Positions 1-6,175 of a DNA stretch of 6,194 nucleotides are shown in pieces. Every line of letters starts with the position of its first letter. Position 1 is the first letter of the stretch. Origin of the DNA: Leptospiraceae bacterium. Lineage in GTDB: Bacteria > Spirochaetota > Leptospiria > Leptospirales > Leptonemataceae. The translations under genes were made by a program, and so were the position numbers. Location of the stretch: positions 1 through 6,194 of the forward strand of contig JAGRNC010000161.1 of assembly GCA_020440935.1 (NCBI GenBank). The letters run 5' to 3'. Under the pieces are notes generated by a model that had not been told where the DNA came from, ran no database searches, and saw only the letters and a list, made by a program, of their open reading frames with translations.

Positions 1-2262
1 GTTTGGTATGGCAGTTCGAAGGCGGGTATCCAGAATCAATCGGCTTTGAATTTCACTTTCCATGGATGACTCGAACCATTTGAAGCGATTTCGGCCATGC
101 GCCTTGGCCCGGTACATGGCAGCATCGGCATTCTTTATGAGCTGGTGAATATCGGTGCCATCCACAGGAAACCGGCAAATACCAATCGAGGCCGACAGAT
201 ATAGCTCATGGCCTCTAACTTGCAAAGCTCCATAAAATACATCCAGCACCTGCCTGGACAGCGCCTCGGCACGAATTGGATCGCTGGAACGCATAACCAT
301 CATGAATTCGTCGCCTCCCAGTCGGCTCAAAAATACCGGCTCATCGGCCAATTCGCTAAACTTCTGCGATACGATCTGCAATAATCGGTCCCCCACATCG
401 TGGCCCAGAGTATCGTTGATGTTTTTGAAATGATCCAGGTCAATGAAGAGCAGAAACCCTGGATCTTCCTTTTCCAGAGTTTCGCTGAGGTGGTCGTACA
501 ATGCCTGGCGATTCGGCAAACCAGAAAGAACGTCGGTATAGGCCAACCGCTTGAGGTTTAGCTCGGCCTGCACTCGATCGGTAATGTCTGTGGAAATCAT
601 GATGATTCGCTTTTGACCCTGATGCCGTAGCAATCCAAGACGACTACTGTACCAGGAGAGGCCACCACCTGCATTGTAGCCGCGAATATCGTAGGAAACC
701 ATTTCTCCTTCCGTGGACACTCGCTGCAATGCCTCTTCCAGTTTTGCTCGATCGTCCGGAGGCACAAAATCCAGTGCATTCTTTCCGATTACCTGGTCCA
801 GGGAATAACCGCCATGGAGCTGATTGATGTATAAGATCTTCCATTCCAGATCCAGCAGTAGTACAGCGTTAGGCTGATTCTCCAATATGAATCGAAGTTG
901 TTCCTCGCTCTTTTCCAGAGCGGTGGACTGGTTTCTAGATTCGGTAATATCAAAGAACGAAAGCACGGCTCCTTCCACTGCGCTGGTGCCAATGTCACGA
1001 ATTGGTACGCAGTTCAAAGTAAGCCAGCGCACTTCTCCCTTGCGATGAATGCCGGCCAGTAAACCACGAATGGTCTTCCCTTCGCGGAGTGCGCAATCCG
1101 GCGGATAGCTTTCTGAATCCAACGAGTTCTCTTCTGCATCAAAGAATACTGGAAGCTCTATGGCGGCGTCGGAATCGGCGCTGCGGCTCAATCCTAGGAT
1201 TTGATACGCGCTGTCGTTCATCGAAATGACGTCCCCTTTAGAATCGAAAACGATGATTCCCTCCGCAAGAGAGGAATAGACGCGCTCCAGATCTTCCTGC
1301 GCCTGCTTTTGTCGAGTAATGTCCATGACAATCCCCGCCATTTCCAGGGGCCGATCGTTTTCGAAGACCACGTTTCCCCGACTTTCCAGCCATCGCACAG
1401 ATCCATCGGGCATGCGCAGCCGGTGTCGCACATGGTAATCCTCGGCCGGAGACTCCAGCGAGCGCCGCACAGCATCCAGAACGAATTCCCGATCGTCCTC
1501 GTGAATATAATCTTGATAGCCCTCAAAGGAGTTGCTGAACTGCGAGCGGTCGATGCCCATAATTCTATAGAGATTATCCGACCAGGATACTCGGCCAGAC
1601 TGCAGATTCCAGTGCCAGTGTCCCACGTCGCCATGCTCCATTACCTGTTCCAGGGATTGGGTAATGCTTCGTTTTTCTTTGATGGCTTTTCGAGATTCTT
1701 CCAGGGCCTTTTCTGCGCCTCGGCGTCCCAGCCAGTGCAGTACCACAGCAACAAATAGAAAAGAGGTGCGGCGTAGCCATTCGAAGTACGGATTTTCCAC
1801 CTCATCGGAGGGAATGGCTCCATTGGATGTAAGCCATGCAATTCCCAGAGTGGAGATTGCGGCGATGGCCGCAGTAAGCAACACCGTACGTTTGCCAAAC
1901 AATGTTCCTGCCGATATGATCGCCAGCAGGTTGGCCATGTACACGGTGCCGTAGATTCCATTCACTTTGAGCAGCTGTAGATTTGCCACACAGAGGAAGG
2001 CTGCTACCAGAACAAAGCCGGCCAGGCGCACCATCCCAAAGCGAACCAGTACCAGAATTGTTCCCCCGAGGCCCGCAAAGAAAAGACTCAGAATCAAGAA
2101 TCGGCTACCCATAACTCCGCCGGCATACAGCGGCAAAAAGAACAATACGCAGGAAAGAACGGCAAAGCCGGCCGAGGGATACAATATCCTGGCCCGTCGA
2201 CGAGTTTCTGGATCATCGACAAGGTTTTTAAGAAAGAACTCCGAGATACGAGAAGCCAGCAC
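1..2262 (-). CDS. Membrane PAS-PAS-PAS-GGDEF diguanylate cyclase, probably GGDEF-EAL (3' end outside window)
   Basis: The frame is open for 754 codons to the left edge. Start chosen: GTG at 2262, with an in-frame TAG 12 nt upstream and a G-rich ribosome site (GGGGGG, 2268-2273) 5 nt before it. Residues 27-178 hold about six hydrophobic segments (roughly 27-48, 54-74, 78-98, 107-123, 127-145, 166-178) of a type I do not recognise. A charged helical stretch leads to PAS1 (about 211-315, PAS_3-like, ending MDITRQK), PAS2 (329-443, ending FFDITES) and PAS3 (455-565, ending STDITDR). The GGDEF domain spans about 571-735: FIDLDHFKNIND at 606-617, D625, and the active-site loop RLGGDEF at 647-653. 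By alignment with PleD, D608, N616, D625, D651 and E652 match the metal- and GTP-binding residues, so cyclase activity is expected. The inhibitory I-site position (640-643) reads DEPV, not RxxD. The last residues (SRLILDTRLRTAIPN) resemble the usual linker into an EAL domain, so a c-di-GMP phosphodiesterase half probably lies beyond the edge. Confidence 0.93.
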   Translation of the reverse strand, partial: MLASRISEFFLKNLVDDPETRRRARILYPSAGFAVLSCVLFFLPLYAGGVMGSRFLILSLFFAGLGGTILVLVRFGMVRLAGFVLVAAFLCVANLQLLKVNGIYGTVYMANLLAIISAGTLFGKRTVLLTAAIAAISTLGIAWLTSNGAIPSDEVENPYFEWLRRTSFLFVAVVLHWLGRRGAEKALEESRKAIKEKRSITQSLEQVMEHGDVGHWHWNLQSGRVSWSDNLYRIMGIDRSQFSNSFEGYQDYIHEDDREFVLDAVRRSLESPAEDYHVRHRLRMPDGSVRWLESRGNVVFENDRPLEMAGIVMDITRQKQAQEDLERVYSSLAEGIIVFDSKGDVISMNDSAYQILGLSRSADSDAAIELPVFFDAEENSLDSESYPPDCALREGKTIRGLLAGIHRKGEVRWLTLNCVPIRDIGTSAVEGAVLSFFDITESRNQSTALEKSEEQLRFILENQPNAVLLLDLEWKILYINQLHGGYSLDQVIGKNALDFVPPDDRAKLEEALQRVSTEGEMVSYDIRGYNAGGGLSWYSSRLGLLRHQGQKRIIMISTDITDRVQAELNLKRLAYTDVLSGLPNRQALYDHLSETLEKEDPGFLLFIDLDHFKNINDTLGHDVGDRLLQIVSQKFSELADEPVFLSRLGGDEFMMVMRSSDPIRAEALSRQVLDVFYGALQVRGHELYLSASIGICRFPVDGTDIHQLIKNADAAMYRAKAHGRNRFKWFESSMESEIQSRLILDTRLRTAIPN

Positions 2263-2278
2263 TAATTCCCCCCGCTAA

Positions 2279-2306
2279 AATCTAACTTACCTTCCTATTC
2301 GGTCAA
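2279..2306 (-). promoter_or_regulatory. Candidate sigma-70-type promoter for the GGDEF gene
   Basis: On the minus strand, TTGACC (2306-2301) is followed after 16 nt by TAGATT (2284-2279), matching 5 of 6 and 4 of 6 consensus bases. The predicted start of transcription, near 2272, would fall inside the ribosome site of the GTG start at 2262, giving an almost leaderless mRNA. That closeness makes the call uncertain. Confidence 0.3.
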
Positions 2307-2333
2307 TAGAAAGCCCTCGACTACAGACCTTTT

Positions 2334-2362
2334 TTGTGATCACCAACGTTAGCAGCTAAAAA
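2334..2362 (+). promoter_or_regulatory. Candidate promoter for the lipoprotein-VOC unit, with overlapping palindrome
   Basis: TTGTGA (2334-2339) and TAAAAA (2357-2362) are separated by 17 nt, each matching 4 of 6 consensus bases. Transcription would begin near 2369, leaving a leader of about 130 nt before the ATG at 2497. The -35 hexamer overlaps the perfect 8-bp palindrome GTGATCAC (2336-2343), which could be an operator. Both the promoter and the operator are read from sequence pattern alone. Confidence 0.3.
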
Positions 2363-2375
2363 GCATGGAGCTAAC
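2348..2375. repeat. Inverted repeat GTTAGC-N16-GCTAAC in the divergent intergenic region
   Basis: Perfect 6-bp arms lie at 2348-2353 and 2370-2375. The hexamer AGCTAA also recurs as a direct repeat at 2354-2359 and 2369-2374. The element overlaps the candidate -10 box of the plus-strand promoter, a suitable place for a regulator to bind or for a small 5'-leader hairpin. Short arms like these can arise by chance. Confidence 0.25.
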
Positions 2376-2409
2376 TGCGGCCTTCCTGTTTGTTCGGCCT
2401 TTTACCCAT

Positions 2410-2428
2410 GTCAGGACACTGGTCTGAC
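2410..2428. repeat. Short inverted repeat GTCAG-N9-CTGAC in the lipoprotein leader
   Basis: Perfect 5-bp arms lie at 2410-2414 and 2424-2428, followed by a run of seven T at 2437-2443. It has some terminator or attenuator character, but the stem is short and 8 nt separate it from the T run, so it may be chance. Confidence 0.2.
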
Positions 2429-2496
2429 CGGGATTCTTTTTTTGCTTGCTCTTTATCAGAACGGAAGACAATGGATGCCGCGTCGGAGGGGCTGCC

Positions 2497-3198
2497 ATGA
2501 AACGAACCATTCAATCAAGAATTGTAGCGATCACTATACTGGGTTGCATTGTTATCGCCTGCGGGAATCCAAAAGAGGAACTGTTCAAGAAGTACCATGA
2601 AATAGTGTCTTCGGTGGGGCCTCTGGACGATGCCACTGTAGTCAAGTATGTGAAAACCATGCGGATTCTACGTGCGCGGGGGATTCAATTCGAGCAATGG
2701 CTGAAAGATCATCCAGAAGGCGGACAAGAAGGCTTCGACCATATTGAAGGAGCCATAAAGGAAGGCGGATTCCCGGACTTTGCAACGTTTGTGAAGGTGA
2801 ACGCCAAGGTTGCCTGGGCCTGGAATATGGCACAGGCCGAAATTGGAATGGAAAGACAAAAGAACCTGAATCAATGGGCCCAGGATAGCACCGACCAGGG
2901 AATCGCTCTCATTGACGAACAACTTCGCGATCCATCCATTCCGGAAGAAACAAAAGCAGAGTTAAGAAAGACGCGCGAACAACTGGCAGCGCAAAAAGAA
3001 ACCATCAAAAATACCTGGGATGATAACAAAAAGTGGGCGGACTGGGCCATGGAAACCGTGGGTCCGCTGACCAACGATGAAGAAGTGGCCGTGGTTAAAC
3101 GTCATGAAAGCGAGCTCATGGAAGTGTTTACCGGACTAAGTAAAGAAGAGTTAGATGCCATCCATGAATACTCCATGCCGCAACTGAACCTGAAATGA
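2497..3198 (+). CDS. Putative lipoprotein of unknown family, helical
   Basis: This encodes 233 residues from the ATG at 2497, preceded by a strong GGAGGGG ribosome site 5 nt upstream. The frame stays open upstream to a TTG at 2446, but that start lacks a ribosome site and would bury the signal peptide. The N-terminus is a type II signal peptide: basic MKRTIQSR, hydrophobic core 9-21, then lipobox V-I-A-C with the lipidated cysteine at 22. The mature protein is hydrophilic, charged and apparently mostly helical; 135-180 is rich in E, K and Q and may form a coiled coil. There are several tryptophans (for example W69, W108, W110) and no cysteine after 22. Lipid anchoring in the inner or outer membrane is expected. 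I do not recognise the family and assign no function. The stop overlaps the start of the following VOC gene by 4 nt, so the two are probably co-translated. Confidence 0.85.
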   Translation: MKRTIQSRIVAITILGCIVIACGNPKEELFKKYHEIVSSVGPLDDATVVKYVKTMRILRARGIQFEQWLKDHPEGGQEGFDHIEGAIKEGGFPDFATFVKVNAKVAWAWNMAQAEIGMERQKNLNQWAQDSTDQGIALIDEQLRDPSIPEETKAELRKTREQLAAQKETIKNTWDDNKKWADWAMETVGPLTNDEEVAVVKRHESELMEVFTGLSKEELDAIHEYSMPQLNLK

Positions 3199-3551
3199 CG
3201 AGTATCGCCTGGTTTGAGATTCCGGTCCGCGACCTGGACCGTGCGGTAAGATTCTACGAGGCCATTCTGGGGATTCGCATACAGATTCATGATCTTGGAG
3301 CCTTACGAATGGGCTGGTTTCCCGGCGAAGACTCGAAGCCTTCCGGCGCGCTGGTCCAGGCCGAAGCATACGAACCATCGCATGCCGGCTCCATGCTCTA
3401 CTTTGCCACCGATGACATTGACGGAGTGCTGCAACGAGTGCAAGAGAATGGCGGAAAGGTCATTAACGCGCGCACATCCATCGGAGAGCATGGATTTGTA
3501 GGTCATTTCGAGGATTCGGAGGGCAATCGCCTGGGATTACGAAGCAAGTAG
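3195..3551 (+). CDS. VOC superfamily (glyoxalase/bleomycin-resistance fold) protein
   Basis: A 118-residue, single-domain protein, usual for small vicinal-oxygen-chelate proteins. The start MTSIAWFEIPVRDLDRAVRF and the end GHFEDSEGNRLGLRS are the two hallmark ends of the group related to lactoylglutathione lyase (COG3324-like). The paired beta-alpha-beta-beta-beta modules lie at about 4-50 and 65-116. E8 (in WFEIPV) and E111 (in SEGNRLG) are at places where this superfamily often puts metal ligands, but H and Q ligands are not evident, so metal binding and catalysis are unproven. The likely location is the cytoplasm. Its ATG shares an ATGA with the stop of the lipoprotein gene and has only a weak ribosome site, which points to translational coupling. 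Substrate cannot be told from sequence; lactoylglutathione lyase, an epimerase-like role or antibiotic binding are all possible in this fold. Confidence 0.88.
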   Translation: MTSIAWFEIPVRDLDRAVRFYEAILGIRIQIHDLGALRMGWFPGEDSKPSGALVQAEAYEPSHAGSMLYFATDDIDGVLQRVQENGGKVINARTSIGEHGFVGHFEDSEGNRLGLRSK

Positions 3552-3638
3552 CGGCAACCATCGACCTATTCTTTGCTCTTCCGCTGGCCTGTGGTCGGTA
3601 CTTCCGACATCTGATCCTGGCCGCGTAGCCCTGGCTCT

Positions 3639-3655
3639 GGCTTGTTGGGCAAGCC
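3639..3655. repeat. Perfect hairpin GGCTTG-N5-CAAGCC between convergent genes
   Basis: Six-base-pair arms at 3639-3644 and 3650-3655 enclose the loop TTGGG, 88 nt after the VOC stop. It could mark the 3' end of the lipoprotein-VOC transcript, but no T run follows, so intrinsic termination is doubtful. A 10-bp palindrome, TGGATATCCA, follows at 3661-3670. The rest of 3552-3698 shows nothing else I can support. Confidence 0.3.
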
Positions 3656-3676
3656 CTGCATGGATATCCAGTTTAC

Positions 3677-3714
3677 AAAAGAGCCCGGGGCGCCTGAATC
3701 AAGCGCCTTCGCTC
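3677..3714 (-). terminator. Candidate intrinsic terminator of the acyltransferase gene, overlapping its stop codon
   Basis: On the minus strand, GAGC (3714-3711), a 3-nt gap, GGCGC (3707-3703), a 9-nt loop, GCGCC (3693-3689), a 4-nt gap and GCTC (3684-3681) form a two-part stem followed directly by TTTT (3680-3677). The TGA stop (3701-3699) sits in the loop. The interrupted stem and short T run make it moderate evidence only. Confidence 0.4.
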
Positions 3715-4967
3715 ATCCGGCGAAGGTTCTCGTTTAGATATTGCAGAAATGTCTGAGGACCATCTTCCGGCCACCGGTTCGCATCGATGTGGATGGTCAT
3801 ATGCAATCGATCCTTGTAGGTCGTCACGGAAGCAAATAGCACCTGCGAAAGCGAGGGATGCACCGAGAATTCCACCCGATCCACCTGCCAATCCGTTCCG
3901 TCCGGAAAGGGAGCCACCGGACCTGCATTGCTCAGAGCAGCGGCCACGGGCAATCGCTGCAAAAATGCTCCGTACGGCTTTGCGGGATCGGGCTTTGCCA
4001 GGTATCGCTGCGGTGGCGGTAGCATTGCGTAGAATTGAAGGGCCTGCGCCATCTGGCCGTGCAGATCGTGGGTAATTTCTGGAGCGGCCTTCCAGGGATC
4101 CTCCGGATCCACATTTACCACCGACGTAATCAGGCTGATGTACAGGGCAAGTACATCGGCCGGCTGATCGATCTTTCCGCGAAGGTCCACAGGACTGGCC
4201 AGAGAAAGCAATCCCGATACATTGCCCAGCCGCGCCAGAGCGCCCAGGATGGCCGCGCCCAGAGCCCCCTGCAAAGTAGCTCCCTTTTCCCGCGCATGGG
4301 CCCGCAAATGATGCAACTCCGAAGGTGGCACCTCGATACTGGACAGAAACGCTCGAGGCGCGCCTCCTCGCTTTCCAAAGAATGGAAGGGCCACAGGAGA
4401 TTTTAATGCTCCATCGGCGCCGCTCATGGGGCCCATCTTTTCTTCGAAGGCAGGATGAAGCGGAGGTGGAAATTCAGGAGAAGCCTTTGCACCTTCTTCC
4501 TTACCTGCTAGAATAGAGAAGAGCGATTCCAGAAGTTTGAGTCCGCTGCGACCATCGGCAATAGAATGATGAAATACAAGTACTACGGCAAATTGGTCCG
4601 ATGATTCCAGGAATTCGCATCGCACCAATGGATGCTCGCCGGCTTCGAAAGGCTGCAGCATGGAGGCTGCGATGTGCTCATAACATTGGGAAAGAAAAGC
4701 TCCCTCTGCCAGGCTAACTCTTCGCACGGATATGGGCGCTTCGGGCGCGGAATAGAAATCCAGCCTGGATTGTTCCACATCCTGATGGATTCGAACGGAT
4801 AGCAACGGATGGCGCTTTTGAATCTCTCCCAGCGCAGCCTGAAGCGCGGATAGTTCCAGGCGTCCGGAACAGCAGGCATAAACGGCAAAGTTCATGGAGG
4901 AAGCGGCATCGAATAACCAGAATGTGGCCTCGGCCAGGTCCAGCGAACGTATCCTTTCTTCAGTCAT
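3699..4967 (-). CDS. Condensation-superfamily acyltransferase, PapA5-like
   Basis: Encodes 422 residues, the same length as mycobacterial PapA5. The catalytic signature HHxxxDG of the CoA-dependent acyltransferase/condensation superfamily is intact as HHSIADG at 133-139 (H134 is the expected general base). Other family landmarks are RHPLLSVRI at 52-60, SPVDLR at 258-263 and LSNAGPV at 345-351. The DFGWG motif of NRPS condensation domains and many plant BAHD enzymes is not seen, which favours the PapA5/alcohol acyltransferase branch. It should transfer an acyl group from CoA or a carrier protein to a hydroxyl or amine; the substrates are unknown. There is no signal peptide or membrane segment, so it is probably cytoplasmic. 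The ATG at 4967 has a GGAGGAAG ribosome site a few bases upstream. It lies 86 nt downstream of an outer-membrane efflux gene on the same strand, suggesting one operon. A wax-ester synthase (WS/DGAT) is a less likely alternative, as these are usually longer. Confidence 0.8.
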   Translation of the reverse strand: MTEERIRSLDLAEATFWLFDAASSMNFAVYACCSGRLELSALQAALGEIQKRHPLLSVRIHQDVEQSRLDFYSAPEAPISVRRVSLAEGAFLSQCYEHIAASMLQPFEAGEHPLVRCEFLESSDQFAVVLVFHHSIADGRSGLKLLESLFSILAGKEEGAKASPEFPPPLHPAFEEKMGPMSGADGALKSPVALPFFGKRGGAPRAFLSSIEVPPSELHHLRAHAREKGATLQGALGAAILGALARLGNVSGLLSLASPVDLRGKIDQPADVLALYISLITSVVNVDPEDPWKAAPEITHDLHGQMAQALQFYAMLPPPQRYLAKPDPAKPYGAFLQRLPVAAALSNAGPVAPFPDGTDWQVDRVEFSVHPSLSQVLFASVTTYKDRLHMTIHIDANRWPEDGPQTFLQYLNENLRRMSEGA

Positions 4968-5053
4968 GAATGGCTTCCTCCGTTTGCTCCACAGGACAGC
5001 AGTTGGGCCAGAAGCGCCAGAGGAAAACGAACGATTTTATTTTATGGAATGGA

Positions 5054-6175
5054 TTACCAGCCGCCGCCCAGAGACTTGAACAGTCGCACAACATTGCTCA
5101 TCTGTTCGGCCCTTGCCGAAACAAGACTATCCTGGGTGGATAATAGCCGCTGCTGGGCATTGAGCACAGATTCAAAATCCAGCAAACCAGAACGATACTG
5201 CAACATGGTAAGCTCCGCCGCTTCACCGGCGCTTTTCTCGGCGGATTCCAATTCGCGAATACGTTCCTTTTGCAATGCGCAAGAAACGATGGCGTTTTCT
5301 ACCTCCTGCAGGGCTTCCAATACCACCTGTCGGTAGTTCTGACGCGCCTTTTCCGCCAGCGCATCCTTGAGCGCCACGTTTCTACGAATGGCGCCCGCAT
5401 CAAAAATATTCCATCGAAATCCCAGACCAATACTTGAAGACCGCGCATTTCCGGTTTTGAATTGATCGGCGCTCAGCGCATCGATTCCCACCGATCCGGG
5501 GATGTAGAAAGTAGGAAAAAGCTCGGCTTTGGCCGCTCCAATGCGCGCAACGCTGGCGGCCAGGGCTCGTTCGGCGGCCCGGACGTCGGGTCTACGTCGG
5601 ATTACATCGGCGGGAATGCCGGCAAATATATCGGCGCTGGTTTCTGGAATGGCCTGAATACCGGAAAGTCGACTTTCCAGCCCCCCGGGAGGTTCGGCTA
5701 AAAGCACCGACAGAGCATTCATGCTGATTTTCAGATTGGTTTGTAGCGGCGGTAGCGAAGCCTTCGTGGTCTGTACGTTTAACTTTGCCTGGTGTAACTC
5801 TAGCTCGCTGGCCAGTCCGGCTTCAAACCGCCATTGCACGAGTTGCAGGGCCTCCGATTGACGGGCCAGGTTCTCGTTCGCAATTCGAATCCGCTCCTTG
5901 TAGGCCAATGATTGAATATAATTCAAGGCCACCTCGGCCATTAAAGAAACCAGAGCATCGTTGTATTGGGCCTCCACATTCTCCAGGTCAGCCGTGGCCG
6001 CCTCGATTGCCCTGCGACGGCCACCAAACAAATCGATTTCCCAGCTAGCATCCAAACTTGCCGAATACCGCTTTCCATTGGTGGTCTTCGCTCTTTCCTT
6101 TCTGGCCAGTTCATTGACCACCAAACAAATCGATTTCCCAGCTAGCATCCAAACTTGCCGAATACCGCTTTCCAT
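5054..6175 (-). CDS. TolC/NodT-family outer-membrane efflux factor, 5' part missing or disrupted
   Basis: This is the outer-membrane channel of a tripartite (usually RND) efflux system. Recognised by SWEIDLFGG at 44-52, IRRRPDVRAAERALAAS at 192-208, ARIGAAKAELFP at 210-221, the paired OEP repeats FEAGLASELELHQAKL (117-132) and YRSGLLDFESVLNAQQRLL (327-345), and the diagnostic C-terminus LFKSLGGGW ending at the TAA at 5054. Family members are usually about 450-500 residues with a signal peptide, often a lipobox; here about 100 N-terminal residues are missing. The ATG at 6175 is probably not a real start: the first 20 residues (MESGIRQVWM...) come from the wrong frame of a 77-nt repeat at the window edge. 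Reliable family sequence begins around residue 21 (position 6115). That frame is also open to the edge at 6194. No adaptor or RND pump gene is visible; they may lie upstream, beyond the edge. Confidence 0.85.
   Translation of the reverse strand: MESGIRQVWMLAGKSICLVVNELARKERAKTTNGKRYSASLDASWEIDLFGGRRRAIEAATADLENVEAQYNDALVSLMAEVALNYIQSLAYKERIRIANENLARQSEALQLVQWRFEAGLASELELHQAKLNVQTTKASLPPLQTNLKISMNALSVLLAEPPGGLESRLSGIQAIPETSADIFAGIPADVIRRRPDVRAAERALAASVARIGAAKAELFPTFYIPGSVGIDALSADQFKTGNARSSSIGLGFRWNIFDAGAIRRNVALKDALAEKARQNYRQVVLEALQEVENAIVSCALQKERIRELESAEKSAGEAAELTMLQYRSGLLDFESVLNAQQRLLSTQDSLVSARAEQMSNVVRLFKSLGGGW

Noticed and set aside
1201..1758. A 185-codon open frame on the plus strand
   Set aside because: It lies entirely antisense to the PAS region of the GGDEF gene, has no ribosome site or recognisable domain, and the opposite strand encodes clear PAS sequence.
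1967..2278. A 103-codon plus-strand open frame opposite the membrane part of the GGDEF gene
   Set aside because: Its R/K/P-rich translation is what the complement of hydrophobic codons gives; the minus strand has a coherent membrane protein.
2379..2403. GGCC-N13-GGCC followed by TTTT, terminator-like
   Set aside because: The arms are only 4 bp of a self-palindromic word with a 13-nt loop; too weak, and it would stop transcription into the lipoprotein gene.
2281..2496. Possible c-di-GMP (GEMM) riboswitch next to the cyclase gene
   Set aside because: I could not find the conserved GEMM core elements on either strand; only short unrelated inverted repeats are present.
2446..2496. Longer start (TTG at 2446) for the lipoprotein
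   Set aside because: It adds 17 non-signal-like residues ahead of a good signal peptide, while the ATG at 2497 has a strong ribosome site.
4964..5035. A small minus-strand frame between the two right-hand genes that reads like a tiny lipoprotein (LLSC followed by GANGGSHS) and ends in a TGA overlapping the acyltransferase ATG
   Set aside because: It has no ATG, GTG or TTG start after the preceding in-frame TAA and is only 23 codons long, so the lipobox-like match is probably chance.
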